64,000 bases of DNA, from positions 806,001-870,000 of the forward strand of contig NZ_JACHBD010000001.1 of the NCBI RefSeq assembly GCF_014200175.1, written 5' to 3'. Positions within the stretch are counted from its first letter, which is position 1. Each line of letters begins with the position of its first letter. Positions 27,659 to 36,721 of this stretch are shown here, piece after piece. The DNA comes from Rhizobium lentis. GTDB taxonomy: Bacteria > Pseudomonadota > Alphaproteobacteria > Rhizobiales > Rhizobiaceae. Under the pieces are notes generated by a model. The model saw only the letters and a list, made by a program, of their open reading frames with translations, made no database searches and was not told the origin of the DNA. A program made the translations under genes and the position numbers.

Positions 27659-28567
27659 ATGTTCAAGCTCGCGCATATCTCCGACGTCCATCTCGGGCCG
27701 TTGCCCCGTCTTTCCATCCAAGAGCTGTTTTCAAAACGCATAACGGGCTTTGTGAACTGGCATCGAAATCGGCGCAAGCACCTTTTCGGCAGCACGCTCG
27801 ATCTTCTGCTCGATGACATCCGCACCCATCAGGCCGATCATCTGGCCGTCACCGGCGATCTTGTCAATCTGGCGAGCGGCATCGAGATCCGCGCCGCCGC
27901 CGCCTGGCTGCGCGCGCTCGGCGATCCCGCCGATACATCGGTCGTTCCCGGCAATCACGACGCCTATGTGCCGGGCGCCTATGAGAAATCGATGCGCGCC
28001 TGGTACGACTACGTCCGTGGCGATCTCGCCCCGCCGCAATGGCAGGAAGACCGCCACATCTTTCCCTATCTGCGCGTCCGCGACAAGGTCGCAATCGTCG
28101 GCTGCTCGACGGCGGTGGCCACCCCTCCCTTCGCGGCCTCCGGTTTCTTCGGCGCCCGTCAGGCCCGCGACACGGTGAACATGCTGCGTGCGGCCGGCGA
28201 AGCCGGTCTCTTTCGTGTCGTCATGATTCATCATCCTCCGATCCGCGGCGCCACGACCTTCTACAAGCGCATGATCGGCATCCGCCGCTTCGCCGCCGTA
28301 ATTTCCACCGGCGGCGCCGAACTCGTATTGCATGGCCATACGCACCTGAACACCCTGCACTGGCTGCGCGGCCAGGTGCAACCGGTGCCTGTCGTCGGCA
28401 TCGCATCGGCCTCGCAGGGACCGGGCAGCATCAAGCCGGCCGCAGCCTACAACCTCTTCTCCATCGACGGCTCTCCTGGCGCCTGGGAACTGAGTGGCGA
28501 GCGCTTCAGCCTGAACCGGACCGGCGACGCGGTGATTCAGGAAAGCGTTGATATTTTCGCGCCTTAG
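27659..28567 (+). CDS. Calcineurin-like metallophosphoesterase
   Basis: About 302 residues. All metal-binding blocks are present: HISDVHLG at the N-terminus, VTGDLVNL, VPGNHD, MIHHPP and LHGHTHLN. It hydrolyses phosphodiesters or phosphomonoesters with two metal ions; substrate unknown. ATG 27659 starts directly at the domain; ATG 27647 would add four residues and there is no ribosome site to choose between them. Confidence 0.88.
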   Translation: MFKLAHISDVHLGPLPRLSIQELFSKRITGFVNWHRNRRKHLFGSTLDLLLDDIRTHQADHLAVTGDLVNLASGIEIRAAAAWLRALGDPADTSVVPGNHDAYVPGAYEKSMRAWYDYVRGDLAPPQWQEDRHIFPYLRVRDKVAIVGCSTAVATPPFAASGFFGARQARDTVNMLRAAGEAGLFRVVMIHHPPIRGATTFYKRMIGIRRFAAVISTGGAELVLHGHTHLNTLHWLRGQVQPVPVVGIASASQGPGSIKPAAAYNLFSIDGSPGAWELSGERFSLNRTGDAVIQESVDIFAP

Positions 28568-28723
28568 CGCCGCATCCCGACTCCTTTTATTCAGCACTTG
28601 AATCGATCTGCGAAGATAGCGAATCATCGTCGCAACATTCGCCATGGAGGTTTCTTACCCTCTTGGTATTTTCGGCGGTAAGCGTACAATCCGCGCAACT
28701 GCATCGCCCGACGGAGCCCACTC

Positions 28724-29284
28724 ATGATCTTCTCCTTCCATCGCCTTGGCAGAATCTCGCTTGCCGCCGGCTTCGCTTTCGGCATCGCCACGGCCGCCTT
28801 CGCGGTCGGCGGTGGCAACGACGACACCAACCCGCCGCCGAAGACCGAGACGACCAAGACCTGCACCGGCGGCAAGGTCTGGGACAAGAACAAGAAGGAA
28901 TGCGTCACCCCTAAAAAGAACAGCTTCAACGACGACGATCTCTACAAATTCGCTCGCGAATTTGCCTATGCCGGCCAGTATGAGAATGCCATCACCGTGC
29001 TCAATCTCGCCCGCAACCAAAACGACCCGCGCATCCTGAACTATCTCGGCTTTTCCAACCGCAAGGCCGGCCACATGGAACTCGGCATGTCATATTACCG
29101 CAAGGCGCTTCAGGCCGATGAGAACTACATCCTCGCCCGCTCCTACATGGGCATGGCGCTGGTCGAGCAGGGAGACATCCAGGGCGCCCGCGTCCAACTC
29201 GTCGAAATCCGCGATCGTGGCGGCGAAGCCACCTGGGCCTATCGCGCTCTGCTGCAAAGCTTGAACGGCTACAGGACATATTGA
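28724..29284 (+). CDS. Exported TPR-repeat protein
   Basis: 186 residues. A signal peptide covers about the first 27 residues (cleavage near AAFAVGG), followed by a Lys/Thr/Pro-rich segment with two Cys, then two or three TPR helix pairs (FAREFAYAGQYENAITVLNL; LGMSYYRKALQADENYILA). It is probably periplasmic and scaffolds other proteins. It lies upstream of the ECF sigma/anti-sigma pair and may belong to the same response. Confidence 0.82.
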   Translation: MIFSFHRLGRISLAAGFAFGIATAAFAVGGGNDDTNPPPKTETTKTCTGGKVWDKNKKECVTPKKNSFNDDDLYKFAREFAYAGQYENAITVLNLARNQNDPRILNYLGFSNRKAGHMELGMSYYRKALQADENYILARSYMGMALVEQGDIQGARVQLVEIRDRGGEATWAYRALLQSLNGYRTY

Positions 29285-29471
29285 CGCAAGCTTTGCGGGC
29301 TAGGCTACGAAAATTCCCCCGGGAAAGGGGACTGGAAACGACCGGATGCTTGCGAAGTGGAGGAGAGTTGTTCCATAAAGCGCAGGCATTACCGGCGACG
29401 ATAAAGCCGGATTCGCGTCCGATGGCGGAAGCTTCGTCCGCGAAACCACTGTGAATGCTTCTGGATAGACA

Positions 29472-29981
29472 ATGCGTCAGCCCGCAACGACCATCGACCT
29501 CCGCCGTGATCTCGTCGGCCTCCTGCCTCGCCTTCGCCGTTTCGCGATCACGCTCGCGGGCGAGGCGACTGCGGCCGACGAGCTGGTTCAGGCCGTCTGT
29601 CAGCGGGCGATCTCCAGGGGTCATCAGTGGAGCGGCGAAGGCCGGCTGGAAAGCTGGGTGTATACGCTTGCCCGCCAGCAATGGGCCGACGACAGCCGCA
29701 AGCGCAAGCCGAAAGCCTCCGTCCGCGGCAACATCACCGATATTCGTGAGGCCGCGCGCGAACGCTCGGCCGCGGTCGATCCCGACGCCATCCATCGTAT
29801 GATCGCCGATATGCCGGACAGCGTTTCCTCGATCTTCTTGCTCGTCGACGTCGAAGGCCACAGCTACCAGCAGGCGGCCGACATCATGGGTATTCCCGCG
29901 GCGAGCGTCGCCTCGCAGCTCGCCACCGCAAGGCTGCATTTCGCCGGGCTTGCCGACACCCACCCGATCCACAGGTACTGA
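29472..29981 (+). CDS. ECF-type RNA polymerase sigma factor
   Basis: 169 residues with region 2 (LPRLRRFAITLAGEATAADE... LVQAV, then LESWVYTLARQQWADDSRK) and region 4 (IADMPDSVSSIFLLVDVEG, then SYQQAADIMGIPAASVASQL). It directs RNA polymerase to a small regulon. The downstream gene codes for a membrane protein with the build of an anti-sigma factor, and starts two bases after this stop, so the pair is a unit. No matching autoregulatory promoter was recognised. Confidence 0.88.
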   Translation: MRQPATTIDLRRDLVGLLPRLRRFAITLAGEATAADELVQAVCQRAISRGHQWSGEGRLESWVYTLARQQWADDSRKRKPKASVRGNITDIREAARERSAAVDPDAIHRMIADMPDSVSSIFLLVDVEGHSYQQAADIMGIPAASVASQLATARLHFAGLADTHPIHRY

Positions 29982-29982
29982 A

Positions 29983-30825
29983 TTGCTCGACCTCAGGAAA
30001 TTGTCGCTCGAAGCCCAGCTCACCGCCCTCCTCGATGGCGAAGTCTCGCCCGAACAGCGCCACGAATTGGAGCAGCGCCTGGCAAGTGACGAGAATGCGC
30101 GCCGGCTGCATGAAAAACTGCGCCATGGCGCCGATTTCGGACGCCGCCGCCTCGACGACGTCCTGAAGGAGCCGGTGCCACTCGCCCTCGTCCGCTCGAT
30201 CAAGAGCACGCAGCCGCCGAAGACGCCGATCGCCCAGCGCGCCACGCGACCGCAGGTGAAACTGGCGCCGAGCGGCCCGCAGGCGCTGGCTGCCGCCCTC
30301 ATCCTCTTCGCCCTCGGCTGCGGCATCGGCTACTTTGCAGGCACAGCCCCGGACGCAGACGAAATCGCAACCACGACCTCAACCTCAGCGCCGGCCAATA
30401 CCAGCGACTGGCTGGGCGATGTCACCGCCTATCAGCGCCTGCTGATCCGCCAGCCCCGTCACCTTGTCGAAGTGCCGGCCTCGCAGGCAGAGGAAATCTC
30501 CAGCTGGCTGACAACGGCCATCGGCGTGCCCTTCCGCGTGCCGGATCTCAGCGCCAAGGCCTGGACCTTCCAGGGCGCCCGCGTGATCCTTGGCGACAAC
30601 CGCCCCGTCGGTCAGCTCGTCTATTCCAACACCGACGGCGACATCATCTCCATCTGCTTCCGCAAGGACGCGCAGCCGCCGGAAACCGATGACTTCAAGG
30701 AAACGATCAGGGACGAGATCGGCCTGGTGACCTGGCACAATGCCGGCACCTCCTACGTGCTCGCCGGCCCATCGTCCGAGGCAGCCCTCGGCCAGCTCGC
30801 CATGGAAATCGCTACGGCTATCTGA
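29983..30825 (+). CDS. Membrane anti-sigma factor
   Basis: About 280 residues from TTG 29983, which has AGG eight bases upstream; the frame is open further upstream into the sigma gene, but that part is taken as sigma coding. The N-terminal helix region LTALLDGEVSPEQRHELEQR is typical of anti-sigma factors, a single membrane helix lies near residues 98-118 (ALAAALILFALGCGIGYFAG), and the C-terminal 160 residues are periplasmic. It probably holds the ECF factor inactive at the membrane. Confidence 0.82.
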   Translation: MLDLRKLSLEAQLTALLDGEVSPEQRHELEQRLASDENARRLHEKLRHGADFGRRRLDDVLKEPVPLALVRSIKSTQPPKTPIAQRATRPQVKLAPSGPQALAAALILFALGCGIGYFAGTAPDADEIATTTSTSAPANTSDWLGDVTAYQRLLIRQPRHLVEVPASQAEEISSWLTTAIGVPFRVPDLSAKAWTFQGARVILGDNRPVGQLVYSNTDGDIISICFRKDAQPPETDDFKETIRDEIGLVTWHNAGTSYVLAGPSSEAALGQLAMEIATAI

Positions 30826-30906
30826 CGGCGGCTATCGCATATATCGAATGATTGCCGCCAGCGGAGCTGGCGACACTATGGCGAAATCGACCATCAGCAT
30901 CAGCAG

Positions 30907-31008
30907 CCCCTCATCCGCCTGCCGGCACTTTTTCCCCGAGGGAAGAAGAGATATGCCGCAATGCTTTCCTAGCCAGCGGGGAGAAGGTGCGCGTAGGGCG
31001 GATGAGGG
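30907..31008. repeat. REP-like element bounded by inverted CCCTCATCC ends, copy 1
   Basis: Starts CCCCTCATCCGCCTGCCGGC and ends with the inverse GGATGAGGG, with a TTTTTCCCCG...CGGGGAGAAGG inner inverted repeat. A second element with the same ends lies at 44902-45079. It fills the 288-base gap between the anti-sigma gene and leuA. Confidence 0.65.
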
Positions 31009-31113
31009 TGCCGCACGGCGCTTCTTTCATTGCGTTTCGCTGGCGCTCAGCGAAGCCAACCTCGTCATCAGGCCGCGCCGCCCCGAAGCGATCGCGGCCT
31101 GAAACCTATCTGA

Positions 31114-32838
31114 TCAGACCTTGCCGGCCTTCACATCGAGCACGCGGTTTGCCGCCGAGACGATCGCCTCCAGCGACGCCGCGACAATGTTGGTATTGAT
31201 CCCGGCGCCGAAGAGCTTGCCGCCGGGATAAGAGGTCTCGACATAGGAGATCGCCGCCGCGTTCGAGCCGTGCTGCAGCGAATGCTCGGAATAGTCCTCG
31301 ACCGACATCTCGATGCCGAGATAATGCGACAGCGCGTTGATGAAGCCGTCGATCGGGCCGTTGCCGCGCCCTTCGATGCGCTTGATCTCGCCATTGTCTG
31401 ATATCTCGGCCGCCACGATCCGCTGACCTCTGCGTTCCGTATCGGGATAGGTGTGGTGATCGACGAACTTGAGACGCGCTTCGGGCTGCGTCACGTATCG
31501 CTCGATGAAGCGATCATAGATGCGCTTCGACGGAAGCTCCTTGCCCTCGACGTCGGTGATACGCTGGATGTCCTCGCGGAACTCGACCTGCAGGTTGCGC
31601 GGCAGGTTGAGCCCATAATCCTGCTGCAGGATATAGGCGATGCCACCCTTGCCGGACTGCGAATTGATGCGGATGATCGCCTCGTACGAGCGGCCGACAT
31701 CGCGCGGATCGATCGGCAGGTAAGGCACCTCCCAGATCGGATGGTTGGCGACCTGTGCGGCCTTCATGCCTTTGTTGATCGCATCCTGGTGCGAACCGGA
31801 GAAGGCCGTATAGACCAGCTCGCCGACGTAAGGGTGACGCTCGCTGATCGCCATCTGGTTCGAATATTCGAACACCTCCTTGATGCGCTCGATGTTGGAG
31901 CAATCGATCCCAGGATCGATCCCCTGCGTGAACATGTTCAGCGCCATGGTCACCACGTCGACATTGCCGGTGCGCTCGCCATTGCCGAACAACGTGCCTT
32001 CGACGCGGTCGGCGCCCGCCAGCAAGGCCAGCTCGGCAGCGGCGATGCCGGTGCCGCGGTCGTTGTGCGGATGCAGCGAGACGATCAGGTTCTCACGGTT
32101 GTCGAGGTTGCGGCACATCCATTCGATCTGGTCGGCATAGACGTTCGGCGTGGCCATCTCGACAGTCGACGGCAGGTTGATGATCAGCTTGTTGTCGGGC
32201 GTCGGCTTTACCACCTCGATGACGCCATTGCAGATCTCCAGCGCCACCTCCAGCTCGGTGCCGGTAAAGCTCTCCGGAGAATATTCGAAACGATAACCGC
32301 CACCGGCCTTGGCGGCCATATCAGTGATCATCTTGGCGGCATCGACGGCAATCTGCTTGATGCCCTGCACATCCTTGGCGAAAACGACGCGACGCTGTAA
32401 CTCGCTGGTAGAGTTGTAGAAATGAACGATCGGCTGGTTTGCCCCTTCCAGCGCTTCGAAGGTACGGGTGATGAGTTCAGGCCGGCACTGCACCAGTACC
32501 TGCAGCGAGACGTCTGCGGGAACATTGCCCTCCTCGACGCACCAGCGGGCGAAGTCGAAATCGGTCTGCGAAGCCGAAGGGAAACCGATCTCGATTTCCT
32601 TGAAGCCCATCTCCAGCAGCAGATGGAACATGCGCGCCTTGCGATCATGGCCCATCGGATCGACGAGTGCCTGGTTGCCATCGCGAAGGTCGACTGAGCA
32701 CCAGACAGGCGCCTTGGTGATGGTTTTCGTCGGCCAGGTGCGGTCGGGAATGCTTACCTGCGGATAGGGCCGGTACTTCACCGCGGCATCGGGCATGCCC
32801 TTGGCACCTGCGGAGGATCGGCTGGTGGTGTTGTCCAT
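31114..32838 (-). CDS. leuA: 2-isopropylmalate synthase
   Basis: 574 residues, the long LeuA form. DLRDGNQALVDPM and the metal-binding HPHNDRGTG belong to the catalytic HMGL-like barrel; the C-terminal 150 residues form the leucine-binding regulatory domain. It condenses acetyl-CoA with 2-oxoisovalerate, the first step to leucine. ATG 32838 follows GGAG at eight bases; eight codons in frame upstream are not needed. The 5' region holds a leucine-rich leader and attenuator (32954-33156). Confidence 0.96.
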   Translation of the reverse strand: MDNTTSRSSAGAKGMPDAAVKYRPYPQVSIPDRTWPTKTITKAPVWCSVDLRDGNQALVDPMGHDRKARMFHLLLEMGFKEIEIGFPSASQTDFDFARWCVEEGNVPADVSLQVLVQCRPELITRTFEALEGANQPIVHFYNSTSELQRRVVFAKDVQGIKQIAVDAAKMITDMAAKAGGGYRFEYSPESFTGTELEVALEICNGVIEVVKPTPDNKLIINLPSTVEMATPNVYADQIEWMCRNLDNRENLIVSLHPHNDRGTGIAAAELALLAGADRVEGTLFGNGERTGNVDVVTMALNMFTQGIDPGIDCSNIERIKEVFEYSNQMAISERHPYVGELVYTAFSGSHQDAINKGMKAAQVANHPIWEVPYLPIDPRDVGRSYEAIIRINSQSGKGGIAYILQQDYGLNLPRNLQVEFREDIQRITDVEGKELPSKRIYDRFIERYVTQPEARLKFVDHHTYPDTERRGQRIVAAEISDNGEIKRIEGRGNGPIDGFINALSHYLGIEMSVEDYSEHSLQHGSNAAAISYVETSYPGGKLFGAGINTNIVAASLEAIVSAANRVLDVKAGKV

Positions 32839-32953
32839 TGTCTTGTCTCCTCGTCCCGGCATTCGTTCCGCCTCTTAGCCGATCGCATCGGGCTTGGCGA
32901 TAAACAAATGCGGACCTTCGTCGGTCGTTAGGTCAATTTTGAAAGGGAGGCGC

Positions 32954-32996
32954 GAGGAGCGATGCCGGGCGGGCTTTCGGCCGCCGGGCGCTCCTC
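32954..32996 (-). terminator. leuA attenuator: terminator-like hairpin
   Basis: Outer arms GAGGAGCG and CGCTCCTC (8 pairs, perfect), inner arms CCGGCGG and CCGCCCGG with one bulge, small GAAA-type loop. It begins at the leader stop codon. The following tract is pyrimidine rich (CCTCCCTTTC) but not a long U run, so it may be a weak or Rho-assisted terminator. Competing pairings with 33003-33008 are described under findings. Confidence 0.7.
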
Positions 32997-33120
32997 AAAG
33001 GACCCGGCAACCGCGCGTAAGGCCGAGGAGAAGAAGCGAGGTCAGGGCGCGTGTATTGTCACGCAGGGCGATGCGGCCGCGTGCAATCGTGTCGGAAATC
33101 TTGGCGCCAGAGGTCTTCAT
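32995..33120 (-). CDS. Leucine leader peptide of leuA
   Basis: 41 codons from ATG 33120 to the TGA at 32995-32997. Residues 26-34 are LTSLLLLGL, with four consecutive Leu codons (CTT CTT CTC CTC) at 33025-33036, a Gly codon, and a fifth CTT. There is no ribosome site, but the promoter at 33128-33156 would start transcription at or within a base or so of the ATG. Codon choice and position before the leuA hairpin argue for an attenuation peptide rather than a functional protein. Confidence 0.75.
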   Translation of the reverse strand: MKTSGAKISDTIARGRIALRDNTRALTSLLLLGLTRGCRVL

Positions 33121-33127
33121 GGCCGCG

Positions 33128-33156
33128 CTTATAACCTTGGCCAGCGAAACTGGCAA
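33128..33156 (-). promoter_or_regulatory. Promoter of the leuA leader transcript
   Basis: On the minus strand TTGCCA (33151-33156), a 17-base spacer and TATAAG (33128-33133); the leader ATG at 33120 is seven bases past the -10. The spacing predicts a leaderless transcript. Confidence 0.65.
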
Positions 33157-33193
33157 GCCCTCGCGGCTCGCCGGCTTCCTCTACCTGCTGAGC

Positions 33194-34378
33194 TCAAGCC
33201 TTTGATAACTTCACCAGCCGCGACAGGGCAAGCATCAACCCGCCAGCAATCAATCCCCAGAAGGCGCCTGAGATGCCGCCGAAAGAGACGCCAGATGCCG
33301 TGACGAGAAAGGTGATCGCCGCCGCTTCGCGCGATTCGGGCGCCTGGAAGGCCGACATAGCCGAGGACGAGAAGGCGCCGACAAGCGCCAGCCCCGCCAC
33401 TGCCTCGATCAGAATCGGAGGCGCCAAGGCAACGAAGGCCGTCACCGCGCCGGCAAGCAGCCCGAGGACGATGTAACCGACGCCGGCGATCAACGACGCC
33501 CAATAGCGCCGCTTCGGATTGGCATTTGCGTCCGGCCCGGCGCACATGGCTGCAGTGATGGCCGCCAGATTGACGGCGTGACCGCCGAATGGCGCCGACA
33601 GCAGCGAAAAAAAGCCGGTGACGGCAAAGAGCGGACCGGGCTTCGGGGCGTAGTGGTTGACCTTCAGCACCGCGATACCGGGAATGTTCTGAGAAGCCAT
33701 GGTGACGATGAAGAGCGGCAGCGCGATTGACACGAAACCGGCAAGGTTGAACACCGGCCGGACGATTTCCGCCGCCGGCACCAGTGATCGCTCGAGCGAG
33801 GCGAAGGCACCATCGGGAATATCGACGCCGAAGGCCAGCACCAGCACGAAGGCCGCCAATGCCGCCGGCACCGCCCAGAGCCGCTTGAAGGCACCGACGA
33901 CGATCCAGGCGAGAACGATCGGCAGGCCGAACAGCGGATTGAAGCCGATTGCCTTCACCGGCGCAAAGCAGAGGCCGATCAACACGCCGGATAGCATCGC
34001 ATTGGCAAGCGGCGCAGGAATGGCGGCGACGGCGCGGCCAAGCGGCTTGAACAGCCCGGCGATGATGATCAGCACGGCGCAGATCAGGAATGCCCCGACC
34101 GCGGCATTGAAGCCGCCCCCGACCGTCCCGGTACTTGCAAGCAATGCCGCACCCGGCGTCGACCAGGCGATGCTGATCGGCAACCGCGTCGCGGCGCTGA
34201 GCACGATCGCGCAGACTCCCATGGAGATCGACAACGCCATCAGCCCGGAAGCCGCCTGCGCCTCCGTCGCGCCGACCGCCCGCAGCCCGTGAAGGACGAC
34301 TGCAAAGGAGCTGGCAGAGCCGACGAAGGCGGTCAGCAGCCCCATGAACAGGGCCTGGACGGAAAAATCTTTGAGCAT
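33194..34378 (-). CDS. Benzoate/H+ symporter (BenE) family transporter
   Basis: 394 residues with about 11-12 membrane helices and the BenE-type PFGGHAVNLAAITAAMCAG segment near residue 280. ATG 34378 (MLKDFSVQALFMG) begins the first hydrophobic stretch; 45 upstream codons in frame are unlikely to be coding. Named for benzoate, but the family also has members of unknown substrate and no aromatic-degradation gene is near. The stop lies just before the leuA promoter on the same strand. Confidence 0.82.
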   Translation of the reverse strand: MLKDFSVQALFMGLLTAFVGSASSFAVVLHGLRAVGATEAQAASGLMALSISMGVCAIVLSAATRLPISIAWSTPGAALLASTGTVGGGFNAAVGAFLICAVLIIIAGLFKPLGRAVAAIPAPLANAMLSGVLIGLCFAPVKAIGFNPLFGLPIVLAWIVVGAFKRLWAVPAALAAFVLVLAFGVDIPDGAFASLERSLVPAAEIVRPVFNLAGFVSIALPLFIVTMASQNIPGIAVLKVNHYAPKPGPLFAVTGFFSLLSAPFGGHAVNLAAITAAMCAGPDANANPKRRYWASLIAGVGYIVLGLLAGAVTAFVALAPPILIEAVAGLALVGAFSSSAMSAFQAPESREAAAITFLVTASGVSFGGISGAFWGLIAGGLMLALSRLVKLSKA

Positions 34379-34481
34379 GGCAAGACTCTGGGCTGCGGGA
34401 ATGGCGCATGGAGCATGATGGCCGTTGTATACGCAAGCCCGGATTAAGCCCTTTCCGCCCAGCGCCGGCATACCGGCGAAA

Positions 34482-34522
34482 TAAAAACGCCCTCGACTGC
34501 TTGCTGCAGGCAAGGGCGTTTT
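34482..34522 (-). terminator. Terminator of the clpP-like gene
   Basis: Arms AAAACGCCCT and AGGGCGTTTT with an inner CTGC/GCAG stem; read leftwards a T run (TTTTTAT) follows. It begins 22 bases after the stop at 34544. Confidence 0.8.
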
Positions 34523-34543
34523 GACGGCTTTGGCTGAGAAGAC

Positions 34544-35128
34544 TCAGATATCGGCCTGTGACGTCACGATCCGCGACACGAGGCCATAGTCCTTCGCCTC
34601 TTCGGCAGAAAGCCAGTAGTCGCGATCGGTATCCTTGGCGATCTTGTCGAGCGGCTGGCCGGTGGCCTCCGCCATGATCTTGTTCAGGCGCTCGTTCATC
34701 TTGATGATTTCACGTGCCTGGATCTCGATGTCGGATGCCATACCGCGCGTGCCGCCCGACGGCTGGTGCAGCAGGAAGCGCGTGTTCGGCAGGCACAGGC
34801 GTCTTTCCCTCGGAGCCGCGACATAGATCAGCGCGCCGGCCGAAGCGACCCAGCCGGTACCGATCATCCAGACCTTCGGCTTGATGAACTTGACCATGTC
34901 ATGGATGGAGTCGCCGGATTCGACGTGGCCGCCGGGCGAATTGACGTAGATGCGAATGTCTTCGTCGCTGGCCGCCGCGAGTGCAACAAGCTGCGAGCAG
35001 ACCTTCTGCGCCAGTTCCTGGTTGATCGGTCCATAGATGAAGATCGAACGCGACTTGAAAAGATTCGCCTCCGTTTCCTTGCCGAGCGGCAGTTCCTTCG
35101 TCTTGTCGTCCTGTTCTTCGTCGTTCAT
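34544..35128 (-). CDS. ClpP-family protease subunit (divergent paralogue)
   Basis: 194 residues. The triad residues can be placed: Ser in [13 protein letters not shown], His in FLLHQPSGG, Asp in [12 protein letters not shown]. The N-terminus ([15 protein letters not shown]...[12 protein letters not shown]) lacks the usual processed ClpP propeptide and has a charged start instead, so this is one of the extra ClpP forms of rhizobia, not the main housekeeping subunit. ATG 35128 has AGAGG six bases upstream. No Clp ATPase gene is next to it. Confidence 0.88.
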   Translation of the reverse strand: MNDEEQDDKTKELPLGKETEANLFKSRSIFIYGPINQELAQKVCSQLVALAAASDEDIRIYVNSPGGHVESGDSIHDMVKFIKPKVWMIGTGWVASAGALIYVAAPRERRLCLPNTRFLLHQPSGGTRGMASDIEIQAREIIKMNERLNKIMAEATGQPLDKIAKDTDRDYWLSAEEAKDYGLVSRIVTSQADI

Positions 35129-35359
35129 TCGAACCTCTCGGAGATGAATTCGGGTTCCTCGCACATAGTGCGACTCAATGCCTAAAACAATGCGGGAAAA
35201 ACACAAGGCACCGCAGCGGTGGAGATATCCTTAAGAAGCCGCGCACCATTCCGCAAGCCTTACTGAAATGTAACGGTGGAAGGCTTTGAAAAGCCGGAAT
35301 CGGTTCCTACCTCACCTCTCACACGGCAACCGCCATACGAGATCAACAGGAGACCGGAC

Positions 35360-36121
35360 ATGTCACCGGAAGAACGTCAATTGCTAACCGCCCTCTTCGA
35401 CCGAGTGCGCACGGCGCAAGCCCAGCCGCGCGACCGCGAGGCCGAAGCCCTGGTCGATCAGGCGACGCGCGAGCAGCCGTCCGCCACTTATTATCTCGCC
35501 CAGGCCGTCATCGTGCAGGAAAAAGGTCTGGAAGCTGCCGCCAATCATATCAAAGAATTGGAAGAGCGTGTCCGGCAGTTTGAAGCCGGAGCCAGCGAGC
35601 ACCACCAAGCCGAACAGGGCGGCGGCTTCCTAAGCTCGATCTTCGGCAATACCCAGACGCAACAGCCCGCGCCTGTGCCCTCCAACCCCGGTCCCTGGGG
35701 CCACCCGTCCCGCGCCTATGACGAGCCGCGCGGCTACGATCGCCAGACGCCACAGCAGCCCACTGGCCCCTGGAGCCAGCAGACCTACGCGCCGTCTGCC
35801 GGCGGCAGCTTTCTGCGCGGCGCTCTCGGCACGGCAGCCGGCGTTGCCGGCGGCATGCTGCTTGCCAACTCGCTGAGCGGCATCTTCAGCAACCATATGT
35901 CCTCGCTCGGTTGGGGCTCGCCCTTCGGTGCCAACCCGTTCGGCAATGACACCGCACCGACCGAAGAGACCATCATCAACAACTATTATGGCAATGACGA
36001 CGTCCGTCAGGCCGCGGATAATGCCGGCAATGACAATGACGACAACCTGCAGCAGGCCGATTACGATGACGGCGATGATTATAGTGACGATTCGTCTGGC
36101 GACGACGTCACGGATGTTTGA
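35360..36121 (+). CDS. DUF2076 domain protein
   Basis: 253 residues. The N-terminus MSPEERQLLTALFDRVRTA and the helix EKGLEAAANHIKELEERVRQF (coiled coil) are typical of DUF2076; a Pro/Gln-rich linker, a Gly/Ala hydrophobic stretch (RGALGTAAGVAGGMLLANSL) and a very acidic Asp/Asn tail follow. Periplasmic or surface role is possible, function unknown. AGGAG eight bases upstream fixes ATG 35360; earlier in-frame codons from 35276 are not used. Confidence 0.85.
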   Translation: MSPEERQLLTALFDRVRTAQAQPRDREAEALVDQATREQPSATYYLAQAVIVQEKGLEAAANHIKELEERVRQFEAGASEHHQAEQGGGFLSSIFGNTQTQQPAPVPSNPGPWGHPSRAYDEPRGYDRQTPQQPTGPWSQQTYAPSAGGSFLRGALGTAAGVAGGMLLANSLSGIFSNHMSSLGWGSPFGANPFGNDTAPTEETIINNYYGNDDVRQAADNAGNDNDDNLQQADYDDGDDYSDDSSGDDVTDV

Positions 36122-36253
36122 GGTTTAACGAGCAGAAATGGGCGGCAGTTGGCTTTACGTTGCCGCACCGTTGCCCGGCGCTTCGCCTGGTCTCAGTGTT
36201 CGTCGTTGCGATCGATTCACTGGATCGATGCTAGGCCTTTGCCCGACCGCTCC

Positions 36254-36721
36254 TCACCCACGGCCACGATAGGTGGCGACGCCCTGCTCGGGCAGCCACA
36301 CACCTTCCGGCGGCTTGCCCGTCTGCCAGAAGACGTCGATCGGAATGCCGCCGCGCGGATACCAATAGGCTCCGATTCTCAGCCATTTGGGATCGAGCAG
36401 TTCGACGATGCGCTTGGCGATATAGATCGAGCAGTCCTCGTGAAAGGCGCCGTGATTGCGGAAGGAATGAAGGAACAGCTTCAGCGACTTCGATTCCACT
36501 AGCCATTCACCCGGAATGTAGTCGATGACGATATGGGCGAAATCCGGCTGTCCGGTCATCGGGCAGAGCGAGGTGAATTCCGGCGCGGTGAAACGCACGA
36601 CGTAATCGGTGCCGGCATGGTTGGACGGCACTTTTTCGAGTACCGCCTCCTCCGGCGAATGGGCGGTTTCGGTTTGCTGGCCCAGCATCGACAGGCTGGA
36701 AACATCGGTATTCGGCATCAT
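36254..36721 (-). CDS. queF: NADPH-dependent 7-cyano-7-deazaguanine (preQ0) reductase
   Basis: 155 residues, the short QueF type. The catalytic Cys lies in [15 protein letters not shown] (about residue 53), and [20 protein letters not shown] is the T-fold family signature. It reduces preQ0 to preQ1 for queuosine in tRNA. No other que gene is present in the window. The start overlaps the stop of the upstream CDF gene by four bases, so the two are probably co-transcribed. Confidence 0.95.
   Translation of the reverse strand: MMPNTDVSSLSMLGQQTETAHSPEEAVLEKVPSNHAGTDYVVRFTAPEFTSLCPMTGQPDFAHIVIDYIPGEWLVESKSLKLFLHSFRNHGAFHEDCSIYIAKRIVELLDPKWLRIGAYWYPRGGIPIDVFWQTGKPPEGVWLPEQGVATYRGRG

Noticed and set aside
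29281..29310. TTGACG plus CTACGA as promoter of the sigma-factor gene
   Set aside because: The -10 is poor and the distance to the gene is long; not distinguishable from chance.
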